Part shown: in pieces, positions 16,158-27,150 of the stretch
How the letters are laid out: every line of letters starts with the position of its first letter
Numbering within the stretch: position 1 is the stretch's first letter
DNA from: Amycolatopsis pithecellobii
GTDB lineage: Bacteria > Actinomycetota > Actinomycetes > Mycobacteriales > Pseudonocardiaceae
NCBI RefSeq assembly: GCF_009707865.1
Contig: NZ_WMBA01000026.1
Coordinates: 31,765-95,764 of the forward strand
DNA: 64,000 nucleotides
Direction of reading: 5' to 3'
Notes under the pieces: model-generated
The model's input: only the letters and a program-made list of their open reading frames with translations
What the model was told of the DNA's origin: nothing
Database searches by the model: none
Made by a program: the position numbers and the translations under genes

Positions 16158-18977
16158 TTACGCCGGAACCATCGGCATGGTCAGCCGCAGCACCACATCG
16201 GGATCGTCGACGACGTCGAGGCTGCGCTGCGCGCGCGTGGCCCAGGCTCGCTCCAGCCGGGCGAGCGCGGCCGTGTCGAGACGGTCCACATCGGACTCAT
16301 CGGTGGTCAGCTCGCGCAGCAGCACCGTGGTGGGCGGGACCGTCGGCCCGTCGACGTCCTCGATGCCCTCGGCCTTGCGCGTCCCGAGGATCTTGAATCG
16401 CCTGCCGGGCAGGAAAACGGCTTCGTCGATCGGGCGGTTCACCACGAGCTCGGAGGTGCGCCGCGCGGTGGCGGGCCAGATCAGCAGATCCGCGGCCGCC
16501 CCGGCGACGGTGACGTCGTAGCCGACGCTGGCGCTGACGAAACCGGGATCGGTCAGCACCGCGCCGACCTCCCATTTCCGCGACGCCTTCGCCTTCGCCT
16601 GACGCAGCACCACGCGCCGGTGGATCGGCAGCCGGATCAGGCCCGACACGAGGCACGACATGTACGCCTCGGTCGACACTTCCTTGCCCGCGCGCAACGT
16701 CCGGTTCACGCTCACCCCACCGACCTCGCCGCGCGACAGGTAGAGACACACCGCGACGTAGTCGGATTTGGCGCCGGCTTCGGTGCGGCGCAAGGCAGGC
16801 CAGGTCGCCAGTGCCGCGTTCACCAGGGAAAGCCCGTCGGTGAAAGCGTTTCCCGCGGCGGCGCTGAACCGGCTCTGCTCACCGGAGGTGCTCGCGCGCT
16901 CCGGCCACGGCTCGGCCGTCGCCGAGACCACGTCGTCGTCCGGCTCCGGCTCGGCCCGCGCGGGCGCCGCGTTCGCCGGCACGGCAACGGTTTCCGCGGC
17001 CGGCCCGGACATCATCGGCACCGGCATTCCCGGCGACGTGACCATCACGGGGTTCGGCGGCGCCGGGTTCGGCGGTGGTGGGGCCGCCTTGGCGGCCACG
17101 CCGGACTGGACCTGGTGCCCCGGTGGCATCGGGTTCGGCAGCCGGGGCGGGTTCGGCGCACCCGGAGGCCGGGGCGCCCCGGGCGGCGGAGGCGGAACCG
17201 GCTTCATGCCCGCCGGCGGCGGTGGCGGAACGTCGGCCCTCGGCGCGGGTTCCGCCCTCCGTCCGGCGGCTGGATTCGGTGTGGCGGCTGGGTTCGGTGC
17301 GGCAGACGGGTCCGGCCCGGCGCCCGGGTTCCGCGCGGCAGCTGGATTCGGTGCTGCGCCTGACTTCGGTGGGGCGGCCGGGTCCGGCCCGGCGCCTGGA
17401 TTCGATCCGGGGCCTGGGCTCGACGGCGTCACCGGCTTCGATGCGGCGGCCGGCTTCGACGCCAGGTCCGGCTGCGGCGCGGAGTCCGGCCTCGGTGCGG
17501 CTTCGGGCTTCGGTGGGACCTCCGCTTGAGGTTCCACGTCCGGACCGGACGTGGTGCGTGGGCCCGACACCATCGACATCGGGATCGGCGGTTTGCCCGC
17601 CACCGGCGGAATTCCCGGCGCCGGCGGTTGATCGAGCGTCACCCCGGCCTCGCGGGCGATCTGAGCGATCCGCTCCCGATCGGCGACGTCGAGCTCCCCG
17701 TCGATACGCACCCGGCAGCGACGCAACCGGTCCGCGCCGGCGGCGGACAGCAACGGCCCCAGCGCGTCGATCACCTTCGCGGTCACCGCATGGCCCCGCA
17801 CGCCGACGGTGAGCGTCCAGCCGTACGGGTCGAACGGCACCCTCGCGGCGTTCACCGACTCCGGCGCCGGCTCCTCGCGCAGCACCAGCCCCGCCGGGAC
17901 GACGTCCGCGACCGGGCCGCCGGGGCCGAGCCGGTAAGCGCGCTCGCCATAGCCCTGCCAGCCCGCCGGCGCCGGCGCGATCTCGAGCACTTCCTGGCCG
18001 AGCGAACCCGGGCTTTGCCGCAACGCAACCGGGAACGGGCGGAACGCGGAGTCCCCGCCGGCGCCCGAAACGACCGCGTGCTCCCCCTTGCCGTCCACGA
18101 GCTGCACGCCGGTGCTGAACATCACCGGACCCGCCCCGCGTTCCGCCAGCTGCGAAACCCAGCCGAGGCTCACGATCGACGGGTCCAGCGGCACGATCAG
18201 CAGTGTCGAGCGCACCGGGCCCGGGATCGTCTCCAGCAGCGTGCTCGCCTGCCCGGGCAGGATCCGGCTGCCTTCGATGATCACCTTCGGCCGCGCCGGG
18301 TCCACCGGAACGCGGAACGCCGGATGCCCGGGGTTGAGCGGAGGTGCCGGGGCGCCACGCATCAGCAGGCCGGCGCCCACCGGCTCGACGACCACACCGG
18401 ATTCGCTCACCGGCACCGCCGGCAGGGACCGTTCCCATACCGGCACAGGGAACCTGGCGCTGATCACGGTGCTCGCGCTGCCGGTGTGGAACCGGCGCCA
18501 CCCGGCCGATCCGATGCTCGCGCCGACGTAGATCCCGGCGCCGGGATCGCCGGCGAGTTTCCCGTCCGGCGCGACCACATCGACTTTGAACTCGTCGAGG
18601 ATCCGGCGCACCAGCGGCGCCTGGGAACCGCGGTCCGCGCCGAGACCGGGAATGCCGACCCACACGGTGTGCACGCCCGGCTTCGCGGGCAAAGTCGAAC
18701 GCAGCAAGGAAAGCACGGTGCTTTCGAGCGCGGGATGCCGGTGTGCCTCCGGCGAAACCAGCACGACCAGCTGACCGGAGCGACCGGGGAACGCGGCCAG
18801 CGACGGGTTGCCCGCCGCCTCGCGCGGGCTGCGGACCAGCGCGTGCGCACCACACCAGTCGACTGCGAGGTCGTCTGCGCGGGGCTTGGTCGCGGCTGCC
18901 GTCACGTCGGTGCTCTCCCGGTTCCTGCCGTTGTGGTCGCGCTCTCCCCGCCCAGGGGGCACGACATGATCCTGCAT
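16158..18977 (-). CDS. Large Pro/Ala-rich protein with degenerate ADP-ribosyltransferase-like C-terminus, T7SS-associated
   Basis: A 939-residue protein. Residues ~25-470 are a mixed alpha/beta region of unknown family; ~485-690 are a low-complexity Pro/Ala/Asn tract with repeated short units such as PNPAA; ~710-939 are folded. In the last part the order HRRVVLRQA, FVSASVGYD, DEAVFLPGRRFKIL mimics the R, STS and ExE regions of ADP-ribosyltransferases, but the ExE glutamate position is alanine, so catalysis is doubtful. ATG 18977 has GGGGGA upstream; GTG 18905 (GGGAGAG upstream) is an alternative. Co-transcribed with mycosin and divergent from the LAL gene. It may be a T7SS substrate or accessory factor. 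Confidence 0.75.
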   Translation of the reverse strand: MQDHVVPPGRGERDHNGRNRESTDVTAAATKPRADDLAVDWCGAHALVRSPREAAGNPSLAAFPGRSGQLVVLVSPEAHRHPALESTVLSLLRSTLPAKPGVHTVWVGIPGLGADRGSQAPLVRRILDEFKVDVVAPDGKLAGDPGAGIYVGASIGSAGWRRFHTGSASTVISARFPVPVWERSLPAVPVSESGVVVEPVGAGLLMRGAPAPPLNPGHPAFRVPVDPARPKVIIEGSRILPGQASTLLETIPGPVRSTLLIVPLDPSIVSLGWVSQLAERGAGPVMFSTGVQLVDGKGEHAVVSGAGGDSAFRPFPVALRQSPGSLGQEVLEIAPAPAGWQGYGERAYRLGPGGPVADVVPAGLVLREEPAPESVNAARVPFDPYGWTLTVGVRGHAVTAKVIDALGPLLSAAGADRLRRCRVRIDGELDVADRERIAQIAREAGVTLDQPPAPGIPPVAGKPPIPMSMVSGPRTTSGPDVEPQAEVPPKPEAAPRPDSAPQPDLASKPAAASKPVTPSSPGPGSNPGAGPDPAAPPKSGAAPNPAAARNPGAGPDPSAAPNPAATPNPAAGRRAEPAPRADVPPPPPAGMKPVPPPPPGAPRPPGAPNPPRLPNPMPPGHQVQSGVAAKAAPPPPNPAPPNPVMVTSPGMPVPMMSGPAAETVAVPANAAPARAEPEPDDDVVSATAEPWPERASTSGEQSRFSAAAGNAFTDGLSLVNAALATWPALRRTEAGAKSDYVAVCLYLSRGEVGGVSVNRTLRAGKEVSTEAYMSCLVSGLIRLPIHRRVVLRQAKAKASRKWEVGAVLTDPGFVSASVGYDVTVAGAAADLLIWPATARRTSELVVNRPIDEAVFLPGRRFKILGTRKAEGIEDVDGPTVPPTTVLLRELTTDESDVDRLDTAALARLERAWATRAQRSLDVVDDPDVVLRLTMPMVPA

Positions 18978-19204
18978 CGGCGACTATCCCCCATTCATAG
19001 GTATGCACCACAGCGTCCGCGCGCGGACGCTACCGCGCTTGCGGGATATCCCTCACTCGCCCTTAGTGGGGCCCGCGGTGGGACATTCGGGCAGCATTCG
19101 CTTCCAGGGTGTCACTCAAGGCACCGGAATGGCCCCTTGGCACGTCCAACTCGCGACGATATGAAGCACCACCCATAGCGGGGGTCGACCACCAGGGGGT
19201 CAAC

Positions 19205-21637
19205 ATGGCACGCGAACGTACCGCGCTGTCCGGAAGGGATGACGAGCTGGCCGAACTCGGCGCTGCGCTGGCCGGCGTCACCGCGCACCGGCACACGCTG
19301 GCGGTCGTCCGCGGGACGCCGGGCATCGGCAAGTCGGCGCTGCTGACGGTCGTCGGGCAGCGGTGGCGCCGGGACGGCGCGACCGTCGTCGAGATCTCCT
19401 TCGGCGCCGCGGGGGTCGCGCCGTGGGACGCGTTCGGTGTGCAGGCGACGATTGCCGCGCTGCGCAAGCATCTCGAGCGTTCGGTCGACGTCGCGCTGGC
19501 GGACGCGATCAACGCGGTCAGCCGGTTGTGCACGCCGGAAACCTACGCGTCGCCGAAGCTGCGGTCGAGGTTGCTGGTCGGGCTGGCCAAGATCTTCGGC
19601 AGGCTGCGGCGCGAGGGTCCGCTGGTGGTCATCGCCGATGACGTGGACGCCGTGACCAATCCCACCCTCGCGATCACCCCGGCCTGCCTGCCCGGCTGCC
19701 TCGTGCTGGCCGCCTGCCGCGACGACGGCCGGTTCGCCGCGGCGCCGGTCCAGCTGGCACCGCTGGCCGACCACCTCGTCGATCTGGGCCCGTTGTCCGA
19801 CGAGCACGCCTTCACCCTGCTCGGCCAGCGGATCGGCGCGGCACCGGACGACTCGCTGCAGATCGCACTGCGGCGCGCGCTCGGCCCGCTGATGTGCGAT
19901 CCCGGCACGCTGCTGTCCACTGTGGACGAACTGCGCGCGGCGGGGCGCATCGTCACCGTGCACGGCAAGGCCTGCCTCGCCGGGGACGAGCCGGTCGTGC
20001 TGGCGGCCGGACACGATCTGGTGCGCCAGGTGCGCGCGCTCGACGCCGCCGGACACGATCTGGTGGCGCTCGCCGCGACCGGGCCCGTGTTCGGCATCGA
20101 CGATCTTCCCGCGCTCGCCGCGGTCACCGGCAACCCGCTGGCCGCCTACGGGCAGGCGGTCGACACGCTGGTCGCGGTCGGTGCCTTGTTCTGCACCGAG
20201 TCGGGTCAGCTCAGCTGCGGCTGCCGGGCGCTGGCCGATGCCGTACTGGCCGGGACGCGGGCGGAAGTCGCGCGGCTGCACGGAGAACTCGCCGAATATC
20301 AGCTCACCGCGGGCGTCGGGGACGCCGTCATCGCCGGGCATCTCGCCGCGGCCGGCCGCGACATCGCGCCGTCGGCGGAGCTGGCATTCCCCCTCGTGAC
20401 CGCCGCGGACCGGGCGGTCACGGCCGAACCGGCCCGGGCCGCCGTCTGGTACCACGCCGCGCTGTGGCACCTCGGCAGCGATTCCGAGCGCCCGCGCGTA
20501 GTGTCCACTTTGGTCAGTCTGCTGCAACAGCTCGGCCAGTACGGCAAGCTTGCCGCGCTGATCGCCGAGTACCCGGAAACCACCGGTGCCGTGCCGCGGG
20601 CCGGCCGCGAGCTGATCGCGAACCCGTTGGCGTGGCATGAAAAGCAGCTCGCCGGGGACGCGCTCGATCTGACCCGCCTGCTGCCGGCCGGGCACGGGGT
20701 GCCCGCCGACGGCCCCCTCTCCCACTACCAGCGCCTCGTCACCCGGTACGCCCGCGGCGAGTGGCAGGGCGCACTGTCGGCCGCACGTGAACTCATGCTG
20801 ACCGGCTCCCCGGACAGTGTCACGCACCGGCTGGGTGCGCTGCTCGCCGCGGAGATCAGCACCGGGCTCGGTGAGTTGAAGGAAGCCGCCGCCTGGCTTC
20901 CCGACGCCGGCGAGGACGACCGGCTGATCGCGATGCGGGCCTGGGTCGAAACGGGGCTGCTGGCGGCCTCCGGGGACAGCGCCGAGGCACTCGCCGCCGG
21001 CTGGTGGGCCTACCGCCGGATCCCCGCGGACGAGACGCGGGTCGGCGGGGAACGTCTGCTCGCGCGGTTGGCCGTGGTCGCGATGGCCGGCGGCCAGGAG
21101 GAACGCGGTCGTGCCATACTCGCGGAAATGGCGGATCTTGACGAACGCGCGCACAGTCTCGCCACCCGTGCCGCGCTCCTGTTCGTCCGCGGCGTGGTGG
21201 ACGCTGACGAAACAAGCCTCTCCGAGGCCGCGGAACTGGCGCGCGAGCAGGACCGGTTGCCGGAACTTCTGGTGGCTTGCCTCGAACTCGGGCGGCTCGC
21301 GGACCAACCGCGGCCGTGGTTGCACGAGGCGCATGAACTCGCGGGCCGCGCCGGTGCGGCGCCGAGCCGGGCGCAGGCGATGACGCTGATGCGGCGCCGT
21401 GGTGTCGCCACGCCGCGCGCCGAGGGCGACCGGACCGGGTTCTCCGACCGGGAACTGCGGATCGTCGACCTCATCCGGGACGGCCGCACCAACCGTCAGG
21501 TCGCGGTGGCGTTGCAGGTCACCGAAAAGACCGTCGAGTACTACCTGTCCCGGCTGTTCGTCAAGACCGGGTGCCGGTCGCGGATCGACCTCGCCGCGGC
21601 GAGCGCACGCGGCCAGCTGACAGCGGTCAGCGCGTGA
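19205..21637 (+). CDS. LuxR-family ATPase regulator (LAL type)
   Basis: An 810-residue regulator. The P-loop GTPGIGKS (Lys43) lies in an N-terminal AAA/STAND ATPase, with a Walker B-like [10 protein letters not shown]; the middle is a helical TPR-like region, and the C-terminus carries a LuxR HTH ([15 protein letters not shown], then [12 protein letters not shown]). ATG 19205 follows AGGGGGT; the longer frame from 19109 lacks such a site. Divergent from the mycosin operon (227-nt gap) and 31 nt upstream of the beta-helix AAA gene, so it probably controls this secretion-related locus. Confidence 0.92.
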   Translation: MARERTALSGRDDELAELGAALAGVTAHRHTLAVVRGTPGIGKSALLTVVGQRWRRDGATVVEISFGAAGVAPWDAFGVQATIAALRKHLERSVDVALADAINAVSRLCTPETYASPKLRSRLLVGLAKIFGRLRREGPLVVIADDVDAVTNPTLAITPACLPGCLVLAACRDDGRFAAAPVQLAPLADHLVDLGPLSDEHAFTLLGQRIGAAPDDSLQIALRRALGPLMCDPGTLLSTVDELRAAGRIVTVHGKACLAGDEPVVLAAGHDLVRQVRALDAAGHDLVALAATGPVFGIDDLPALAAVTGNPLAAYGQAVDTLVAVGALFCTESGQLSCGCRALADAVLAGTRAEVARLHGELAEYQLTAGVGDAVIAGHLAAAGRDIAPSAELAFPLVTAADRAVTAEPARAAVWYHAALWHLGSDSERPRVVSTLVSLLQQLGQYGKLAALIAEYPETTGAVPRAGRELIANPLAWHEKQLAGDALDLTRLLPAGHGVPADGPLSHYQRLVTRYARGEWQGALSAARELMLTGSPDSVTHRLGALLAAEISTGLGELKEAAAWLPDAGEDDRLIAMRAWVETGLLAASGDSAEALAAGWWAYRRIPADETRVGGERLLARLAVVAMAGGQEERGRAILAEMADLDERAHSLATRAALLFVRGVVDADETSLSEAAELAREQDRLPELLVACLELGRLADQPRPWLHEAHELAGRAGAAPSRAQAMTLMRRRGVATPRAEGDRTGFSDRELRIVDLIRDGRTNRQVAVALQVTEKTVEYYLSRLFVKTGCRSRIDLAAASARGQLTAVSA

Positions 21638-21668
21638 GGAAACACAACCTAGTGAGGCGGGAGAAGAC

Positions 21669-24065
21669 GTGGCCCACGATGTGATCTTGGTGAGCCAAGG
21701 CGCGTCCGGCGGTTACCGGAGCATCGCGGCCGGGCTCGCCGCGGCGTCGGAGGGTTCGCTGATCGTCGTCGGCGCGGGCCGGTACGCCGAGAACCTGACG
21801 TTGACGAAATCCGTCACCATCGCCGCGGAGGACGGGCCGGGCAGCGTCCACATCGCCCCGACCGCCGGTGCCGCCGTGGCGCTGGCGGCGGAATCGGCGG
21901 CGCTGTCGGGAATCCTCGTGGAGTCCAGCGATCCGGAGACGCCGGCGATCTTCTGCACGGCGGGCCAGCTGAGCCTGACCGAGTGCACGGTGCGCGCCGC
22001 GGGCTGGACCGCGGTGTACGCGCTGGAGCGCGGGTCGGTGCTGATGCGCGAATGCCAGGTGAGCAATCCCAACGGCGCGGGCGTCGTGGTGACCTCACGA
22101 GAGAACGTCCTCGATGGCTGCCGCCTCACCGGGCTCGGCACGTCCGGCGTCGTCGTGGCCGACGACGGCTCGCTCACCGTCCGCTCCTGCACCGTCGATC
22201 GCGCCGGTGGCAACGGAATCTGCCTCAACGGCCGCGGCCAGGCCCTCATCGAGGACACCACGATCACCGGGGTGACCAAGCCCGCGATGGCCGTCGAGCA
22301 CCAGGCGGTGACGACCGGCAGCCGGATCACCATCCGCGACACCGCCGGAATCGGTTTCTACCTCGCCACCCGGGAACGGGTGACCTTCGACGACTGCTCG
22401 GTCATCGGCAGCGGCGCCGAAGGGGTGTTCGTCGCCGAGGGTTGCGCGCCCACTCTGCGTGGCTGCCGGGTGAGTGACGCCGGTGGCCACGGATTCCACT
22501 TCGCCGGGCGCGCGGCGGGCAGCCTGTCCGGGTGCGAGTCCGCGGGCAGCACCGGCGCCGGGGTGAACGTGGCCGAGCGCAGCACCACCGAGTTCGACGT
22601 GATGAGCATCAGCGGCAGCAAGCTCGCCGGCGTGCAGGTGGCGGGCGGCGCGGACCCGTTCTTCCGCCAGCTGCGGGTGAGCGGCTCCGACGGTGCCGCG
22701 ATCCGGTTGTTCGACGATGCACGTGGACGGTTCGAAAACGTTGAGCTGAGCGAGATCGGCGCGGCCGGGGTGGTGGCCGAAGGCGGTGCGCGCAGCTCGC
22801 TGACCGGGTTGAGCATCCGCGGTACCACCGAGGCCGGGGCGACGATCAACGGCGCGTCCGTCCGGCTGTCCGACTGCGACCTGAGCGGGATCGGCGGCGA
22901 CGGCGTGTTCGCCGACGACGGCGCCGAACTGGAACTCGTGCGCTGCCGCGTGCATCGCTGTGGTGGCAACGGGGTCGTCGTCGGCAAGGGCGCGTCCGGG
23001 CGGATCGTGGACTCCGAGTTCGTCGGCAACTCCGCCGACGGGATCCAGTTGCGCACCACCGAGCCGATCGTCGTTTCCGGTTGCGCGACAAGGGAAAACA
23101 CCGGCTCCGGGCTGCGGCAGCTGCAGGCGAGCGACGTCGCGGAGGTCACCGGGCTGGTCAGCGTCGACAACCGGGTCCCCGACGCCTACGGCACCGCCGC
23201 GGTCACCCAGCAGGACGCGCCCGGCGAGCCCGCCGCGCCCGCACCCTCGGCCGCCCGCGGGCCGATGGACCCGATGACCGAGCTGACCAGCCTCGTCGGA
23301 CTCGACGGCGTGAAGCGTGAAGTCACGTCGCTGGTCAACCTCAACAAGATGGCGCAATTCCGTCGCAACAAAGGACTTTCCGCGCCACCGATGTCCCGGC
23401 ACCTGGTCTTCGCCGGTGCGCCGGGTACCGGCAAGACGACCGTCGCCCGACTCTACGGGGCCATCCTCAAAGGACTCGGCGTGCTCCGGTCCGGGCACCT
23501 CGTCGAGGTGGCGCGCGCGGATCTCGTCGCGAACATCATCGGTGGCACGGCGATCAAGACGACCGAGGCGTTCAACTCCGCTCTCGGCGGCATCTTCTTC
23601 ATCGACGAGGCGTACACGCTTTCCAGTAGCGGCGGCGGCAGCGGACCCGACTTCGGCCGGGAAGCCATCGACACCCTCGTGAAGCTGATGGAGGACCACC
23701 GCGAGGACGTGGTGGTCATTGCGGCGGGCTACTCCAAGGAGATGCGCAGCTTCCTGGAAGCCAACCCCGGTATGGAATCCCGGTTCAGCCGCACCATCGA
23801 ATTCACCAACTACACCCCGGATGAGCTGGTGACGATCGTCAAGTCACACTGCTCACGCCACGACTACCAGCTCGACCAGAGTGCGGAAGAGGCGCTGCTC
23901 AAGTACTTCACGGACATCCCGAAGGACGGCACATTCGGCAACGGCCGCACCGCACGCAAGGTGTTCGAGTCGATGGCCGACCGGCAGGCGTCCAGGCTGG
24001 CGATGAGCGGATCCGAGGATATGGCCGACCTCACCCTGCTCACCGCCGAAGACCTAGCGATGTAG
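21669..24065 (+). CDS. Right-handed beta-helix protein fused to EccA-like AAA+ ATPase
   Basis: A 798-residue fusion starting at GTG 21669 with GGGAGA upstream. Residues ~30-495 form a parallel beta-helix of many ~23-residue coils with recurring patterns such as GxGVxVAxG and LSxCxxxG (PbH1/NosD-like). Residues ~530-798 are a CbbX/EccA-type AAA+ domain: Walker [10 protein letters not shown] (Lys589), Walker [12 protein letters not shown], arginine region [11 protein letters not shown]. EccA ATPases act in the cytosol on type VII secretion substrates; the helix may bind substrates in place of the usual TPR domain. It follows the LAL gene by 31 nt, and its stop codon is followed at once by repeat array 1. 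Confidence 0.9.
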   Translation: MAHDVILVSQGASGGYRSIAAGLAAASEGSLIVVGAGRYAENLTLTKSVTIAAEDGPGSVHIAPTAGAAVALAAESAALSGILVESSDPETPAIFCTAGQLSLTECTVRAAGWTAVYALERGSVLMRECQVSNPNGAGVVVTSRENVLDGCRLTGLGTSGVVVADDGSLTVRSCTVDRAGGNGICLNGRGQALIEDTTITGVTKPAMAVEHQAVTTGSRITIRDTAGIGFYLATRERVTFDDCSVIGSGAEGVFVAEGCAPTLRGCRVSDAGGHGFHFAGRAAGSLSGCESAGSTGAGVNVAERSTTEFDVMSISGSKLAGVQVAGGADPFFRQLRVSGSDGAAIRLFDDARGRFENVELSEIGAAGVVAEGGARSSLTGLSIRGTTEAGATINGASVRLSDCDLSGIGGDGVFADDGAELELVRCRVHRCGGNGVVVGKGASGRIVDSEFVGNSADGIQLRTTEPIVVSGCATRENTGSGLRQLQASDVAEVTGLVSVDNRVPDAYGTAAVTQQDAPGEPAAPAPSAARGPMDPMTELTSLVGLDGVKREVTSLVNLNKMAQFRRNKGLSAPPMSRHLVFAGAPGTGKTTVARLYGAILKGLGVLRSGHLVEVARADLVANIIGGTAIKTTEAFNSALGGIFFIDEAYTLSSSGGGSGPDFGREAIDTLVKLMEDHREDVVVIAAGYSKEMRSFLEANPGMESRFSRTIEFTNYTPDELVTIVKSHCSRHDYQLDQSAEEALLKYFTDIPKDGTFGNGRTARKVFESMADRQASRLAMSGSEDMADLTLLTAEDLAM

Positions 24066-24288
24066 GCGCGAGTTGCACGTTCCCGCCGCGCGAGTCGCGC
24101 GTTCCCGCTGCCCGAGTTGCGCGTTCCCGCTGCCCGAGTTGCGCGTTCCCGGTGCGCGAGTTGCGCGTTCCCGCTGCCCGAGTTGCGCGTTCCCGGTGCG
24201 CGAGTTGCGCGTTCCCGGTGCGCGAGTTGCGCGTTCCCGGTGCGCCCAACGCTCAACTCGCGCACACGCAACGTTCAACTCGCGCGCT
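24066..24288. repeat. Composite repeat array 1 (8 beta units, 2 inverted alpha units)
   Basis: About eight ~22-bp units with core CGAGTTGCGCGTTCCC (beta) on the plus strand are followed by two units whose reverse complements read GCGAGTTGAGCGTTG and GCGAGTTGAACGTTG (alpha). It fills the space between the converging genes ending at 24065 and 24295 exactly. Read on the minus strand it is alpha(2) then inverted beta(8), the same polarity as arrays 2 and 3. Confidence 0.9.
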
Positions 24289-24294
24289 CGGGGC

Positions 24295-24657
24295 TCAGCC
24301 CCAGATGCCGCCCTCCGGGAAGCGGAAGTCGGCGGCGAAGACGAGTTCCTCGATGCGGACCCGGTCCAGACATCGGGATGCCGTCAGCTCGTTCTGGTCC
24401 GCGGTGATCTGGTCGCTCTGGGTGCGGGCCCGCAGTGATTCCGCCGTCAGCGCCAGGCCCATCATCAGGTCCACATACATTTCGCGCGCGTCCGGCGACG
24501 GCTGGAACGCGACACCCGGCGCGAGACGGTCGACACAGCGGTCCAGCCATTTGGCGGTGTCGAGGGCACGCCCGTTGTCGAACAAGGACATCGCGATCGC
24601 TTCCGCCACGATTTCCTCGATCTCCCCCAGCGGGTCTTCCCCCGGCCAGTCCTGCAT
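24295..24657 (-). CDS. Small protein of unknown function
   Basis: A 120-residue acidic, helical protein with no signal peptide or membrane segment. The N-terminal half is helical (LGEIEEIVAEAIAMSLFDN), the middle has an EMYVDLMMGLALTAESLRAR helix, and the end is hydrophobic (LVFAADFRFPEGGIWG). ATG 24657 (AAAGG upstream) is preferred over GTG 24672. No family recognised. It converges on the beta-helix AAA gene across repeat array 1 and may be cytoplasmic. The AT-richer stretch near 24770-24810 upstream could hold its promoter. Confidence 0.65.
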   Translation of the reverse strand: MQDWPGEDPLGEIEEIVAEAIAMSLFDNGRALDTAKWLDRCVDRLAPGVAFQPSPDAREMYVDLMMGLALTAESLRARTQSDQITADQNELTASRCLDRVRIEELVFAADFRFPEGGIWG

Positions 24658-24811
24658 CTGCCTGCCTTTCACCCGTTGAACCGCGTTCGACTACCAACAT
24701 GAAATCGCGGTGACGGCCAGATTGCGACGTGCGGCGGCGATCCGTCCCTTCTTTTCCATGGAGAGGTGCCCCAATTGCCAGAATATCAATTTTTCCTCAA
24801 ATCCACCTCAG

Positions 24812-27034
24812 TTAATCCGGCGGTAACCGGGCCAGTTCGGCACGGACCTCGTCCCGCCACTCCTGGAAAACCACATCGCGGAATTCGGTGATCGCATACC
24901 GCAACGTTTCGCGTGCCTGGGCGTACTCACCGGCCTCCCGCAGCGCCCGCCCTTCCGACAGCAGGGCCTCCGCCACCAGCCCACGCAAACCACCCTCGGC
25001 GAACACCAGCCGGGCATCGTGGAACATCAAAGCCGCCTGCTGGTGCTCACCCTGCTCCCGCAGCGTCCGGCCGATGTCCAGGGTGACCGACGCCATCATC
25101 CAGCGCCGCGTCTCCGCCGGTGCCTCATCGCTGTGCTTCTCCCCTTCCTCACGCAGCTGCCGGTGCACGGCAAGCGCTTCGGTGTACCGGCCCAGCGCCC
25201 GCAACACCCTCCCGAGCCGGGTCCGCACCGCGAGCTGCATCTCCCAGAACCGGAACTCCCGCGACAGCTCGACCGCCTTCGCCGTGTGCTCCAGCGCTTC
25301 GGAAAGACGGCCGAGCCGCATCAGCACCGAACCGAGATAACCGTGCGCCCACGCCTGTTCCCGCCGGTCCCCGATCTCCGTCGCGACGGCCAGCGCCTGC
25401 CGGTGTGTGACCAGCCCGGTTTCGTTGTCCCCGAGGCACATGTGCTGCGCCCAGCCGAGGAAGTTCAGCAGCAGAGCCAGATCGGGCTTGCTGTCCAGTG
25501 CGCGGGCCGCGTCCACGCCCAATGCGAAGATCCGGTCCCACGGGCCCTGCATCCACTGGGTGTCGGAGTACCAGTGCATCCCCTTCGCGAGCTCGGCCAC
25601 CGCGCGATGGTGACCCAGTGCCGCCGCCGCGCGTTGTGCCGCCACCCAGTGCGATTCCTCGCGGCTCAACCATTCCGCCGCCTCCTCACGGGAGGGGAAC
25701 GGTCCGGTGGCGGTTTCCTCCGGAAAGAACGCGAGCCCGGCGGCGGTCGCGGTGGCGAGCAGATGATCGAGCACGCCGTGGTATCGCCGGGCCCGCTCGC
25801 CGGCCTCTTCCTCCGCCTTCCAGCACTCGACGGCATACAGCTTGATCAGGTCGTGGAACTGGTAGCGCCCCGGCGGCAACGTCACCTGCAGCAGGCCCGC
25901 GTCGACAAGCTCGTCGAGGCAGGGCCCCACCTCCTCTTCGGGCAGCCCGCCGGCCACGGCGGCGAGCCCGCTGCCGAAGTCCACCCCTGGCAAGGTGGTC
26001 AGCCGCCGGAACAACAGCCGCGCGGACGGCGACAGCCGCCGGTAGGAGACTTCGAACGCCGAGCGCAGCTCGAGATCACCGGCCGACAGCGAGGACAGCC
26101 GGGTGCCCTCGTCGCGCATCAGCATCACCAGGTGCGCCAGCGACCAGTGCGAGCGGGTCGCCAGCCGGTTGCCGGCGATGCGCACGGCCAGCGGCAGGTT
26201 CCCGCAGAACCGCACGAGTTCGCGGGCGGCCTTCGGCTCGGCGGCCACCCGGTCCGCGCCGATGATCGTGGACAGCAGCTCGACCCCGCCGGACTCGCTG
26301 AGGGATTCCAGCGGGATCCAGCGCGCCGACTCCAGACCGGCGAGCGCGCGACGGCAGGTGATCAACGTCAGGCAGCCGGGCGCGATCGCCAGCAGCGGCC
26401 GCACCTGTGCCTCGTCGGCCGCGTTGTCCAGCAACAGCAGGGCCCGGCGTTGCTCGAGCAGCATCCGGAACAGGCCCGACTGCTCGGCCTCGGTGGGCGG
26501 GATCTGTGCCGGTGGCACGCCGAGCGCGCGCAGCAGCCGGTCGAGCGCGGCGCGCGGGGTGACCGGCTGGTCGTCCATGCCGCGCAGGTCGATCGCGAAG
26601 CAGCCGTCCGGAAAGTCCGCCGCCACGGAATGCGCCGCCGCCACCGCCAGTGCCGTCTTGCCGACGCCGGGCTGGCCGATGATCGCGACCGCCTCGCCGC
26701 GTGCCCGCGCCCACGCGCGGATGCGCTCCAGCTCCTCGTCTCGCCCGACGAGATTGCGCACGGGCACCGGCAACGCGCACAACGCCCTGGCCGGCGAGGT
26801 CCGCGGGCTGCGCCGGCGTCCTTCCTTCGCCACGGCCAGAAACCGGGCCCGTTCGGGGCCGGCCAGGCCCAGTGCCTCGGCGAGGACCTCGGCGGAACGC
26901 TGCTGGGCAGCCTGTGCCCGGCCGTGCTCCAGGTCCCGCAGCGCCCGGACGCTGATCCCGGATCGCCGGGACAGCTGGGCCTGCGAAAGTCCGGCCGCGG
27001 CGCGGTATTCGAGCAGCAATTCCCCGAAAGTCAT
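24812..27034 (-). CDS. XRE-type HTH, NB-ARC ATPase, TPR transcriptional regulator
   Basis: A 740-residue STAND regulator. An N-terminal Cro/C1 HTH (FGELLLEYRAAAGLSQAQLS, then SGISVRALRDLEHG) is followed by an NB-ARC domain (Walker A IGQPGVGKTAL, Walker B RALLLLDNAADE, CRRALAG sensor region) and a C-terminal TPR superhelix of about eight repeats. This is the AfsR-like architecture with XRE replacing the SARP domain. Such proteins sense a ligand or partner through the TPRs and gate DNA binding by nucleotide. It is divergent from the orphan LuxR gene at 27151, with a ~115-nt shared upstream region. Confidence 0.93.
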   Translation of the reverse strand: MTFGELLLEYRAAAGLSQAQLSRRSGISVRALRDLEHGRAQAAQQRSAEVLAEALGLAGPERARFLAVAKEGRRRSPRTSPARALCALPVPVRNLVGRDEELERIRAWARARGEAVAIIGQPGVGKTALAVAAAHSVAADFPDGCFAIDLRGMDDQPVTPRAALDRLLRALGVPPAQIPPTEAEQSGLFRMLLEQRRALLLLDNAADEAQVRPLLAIAPGCLTLITCRRALAGLESARWIPLESLSESGGVELLSTIIGADRVAAEPKAARELVRFCGNLPLAVRIAGNRLATRSHWSLAHLVMLMRDEGTRLSSLSAGDLELRSAFEVSYRRLSPSARLLFRRLTTLPGVDFGSGLAAVAGGLPEEEVGPCLDELVDAGLLQVTLPPGRYQFHDLIKLYAVECWKAEEEAGERARRYHGVLDHLLATATAAGLAFFPEETATGPFPSREEAAEWLSREESHWVAAQRAAAALGHHRAVAELAKGMHWYSDTQWMQGPWDRIFALGVDAARALDSKPDLALLLNFLGWAQHMCLGDNETGLVTHRQALAVATEIGDRREQAWAHGYLGSVLMRLGRLSEALEHTAKAVELSREFRFWEMQLAVRTRLGRVLRALGRYTEALAVHRQLREEGEKHSDEAPAETRRWMMASVTLDIGRTLREQGEHQQAALMFHDARLVFAEGGLRGLVAEALLSEGRALREAGEYAQARETLRYAITEFRDVVFQEWRDEVRAELARLPPD

Positions 27035-27150
27035 CGACTTCCCGTCTGTGCTATCGACATTTGCCCTTTTACACCGGCGGGCCCTCGAAAGTGAAAGCCT
27101 GCCGCCCTCCGCATCTTGTCGATTACCGTCTGACAGTGTTCGCTAGGCTC

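Noticed and set aside
19141..19165. Isolated repeat-like sequence CCAACTCGCGAC before the LAL gene
   Set aside because: One partial match to the alpha/beta core, without the GCGTT half; probably chance.
24073..24438. Open frames translating the repeat arrays into LRVPGARVARSRC-like repeats
   Set aside because: They exist on several frames and strands because the unit is not far from a multiple of three and stop-poor; no starts or ribosome sites.
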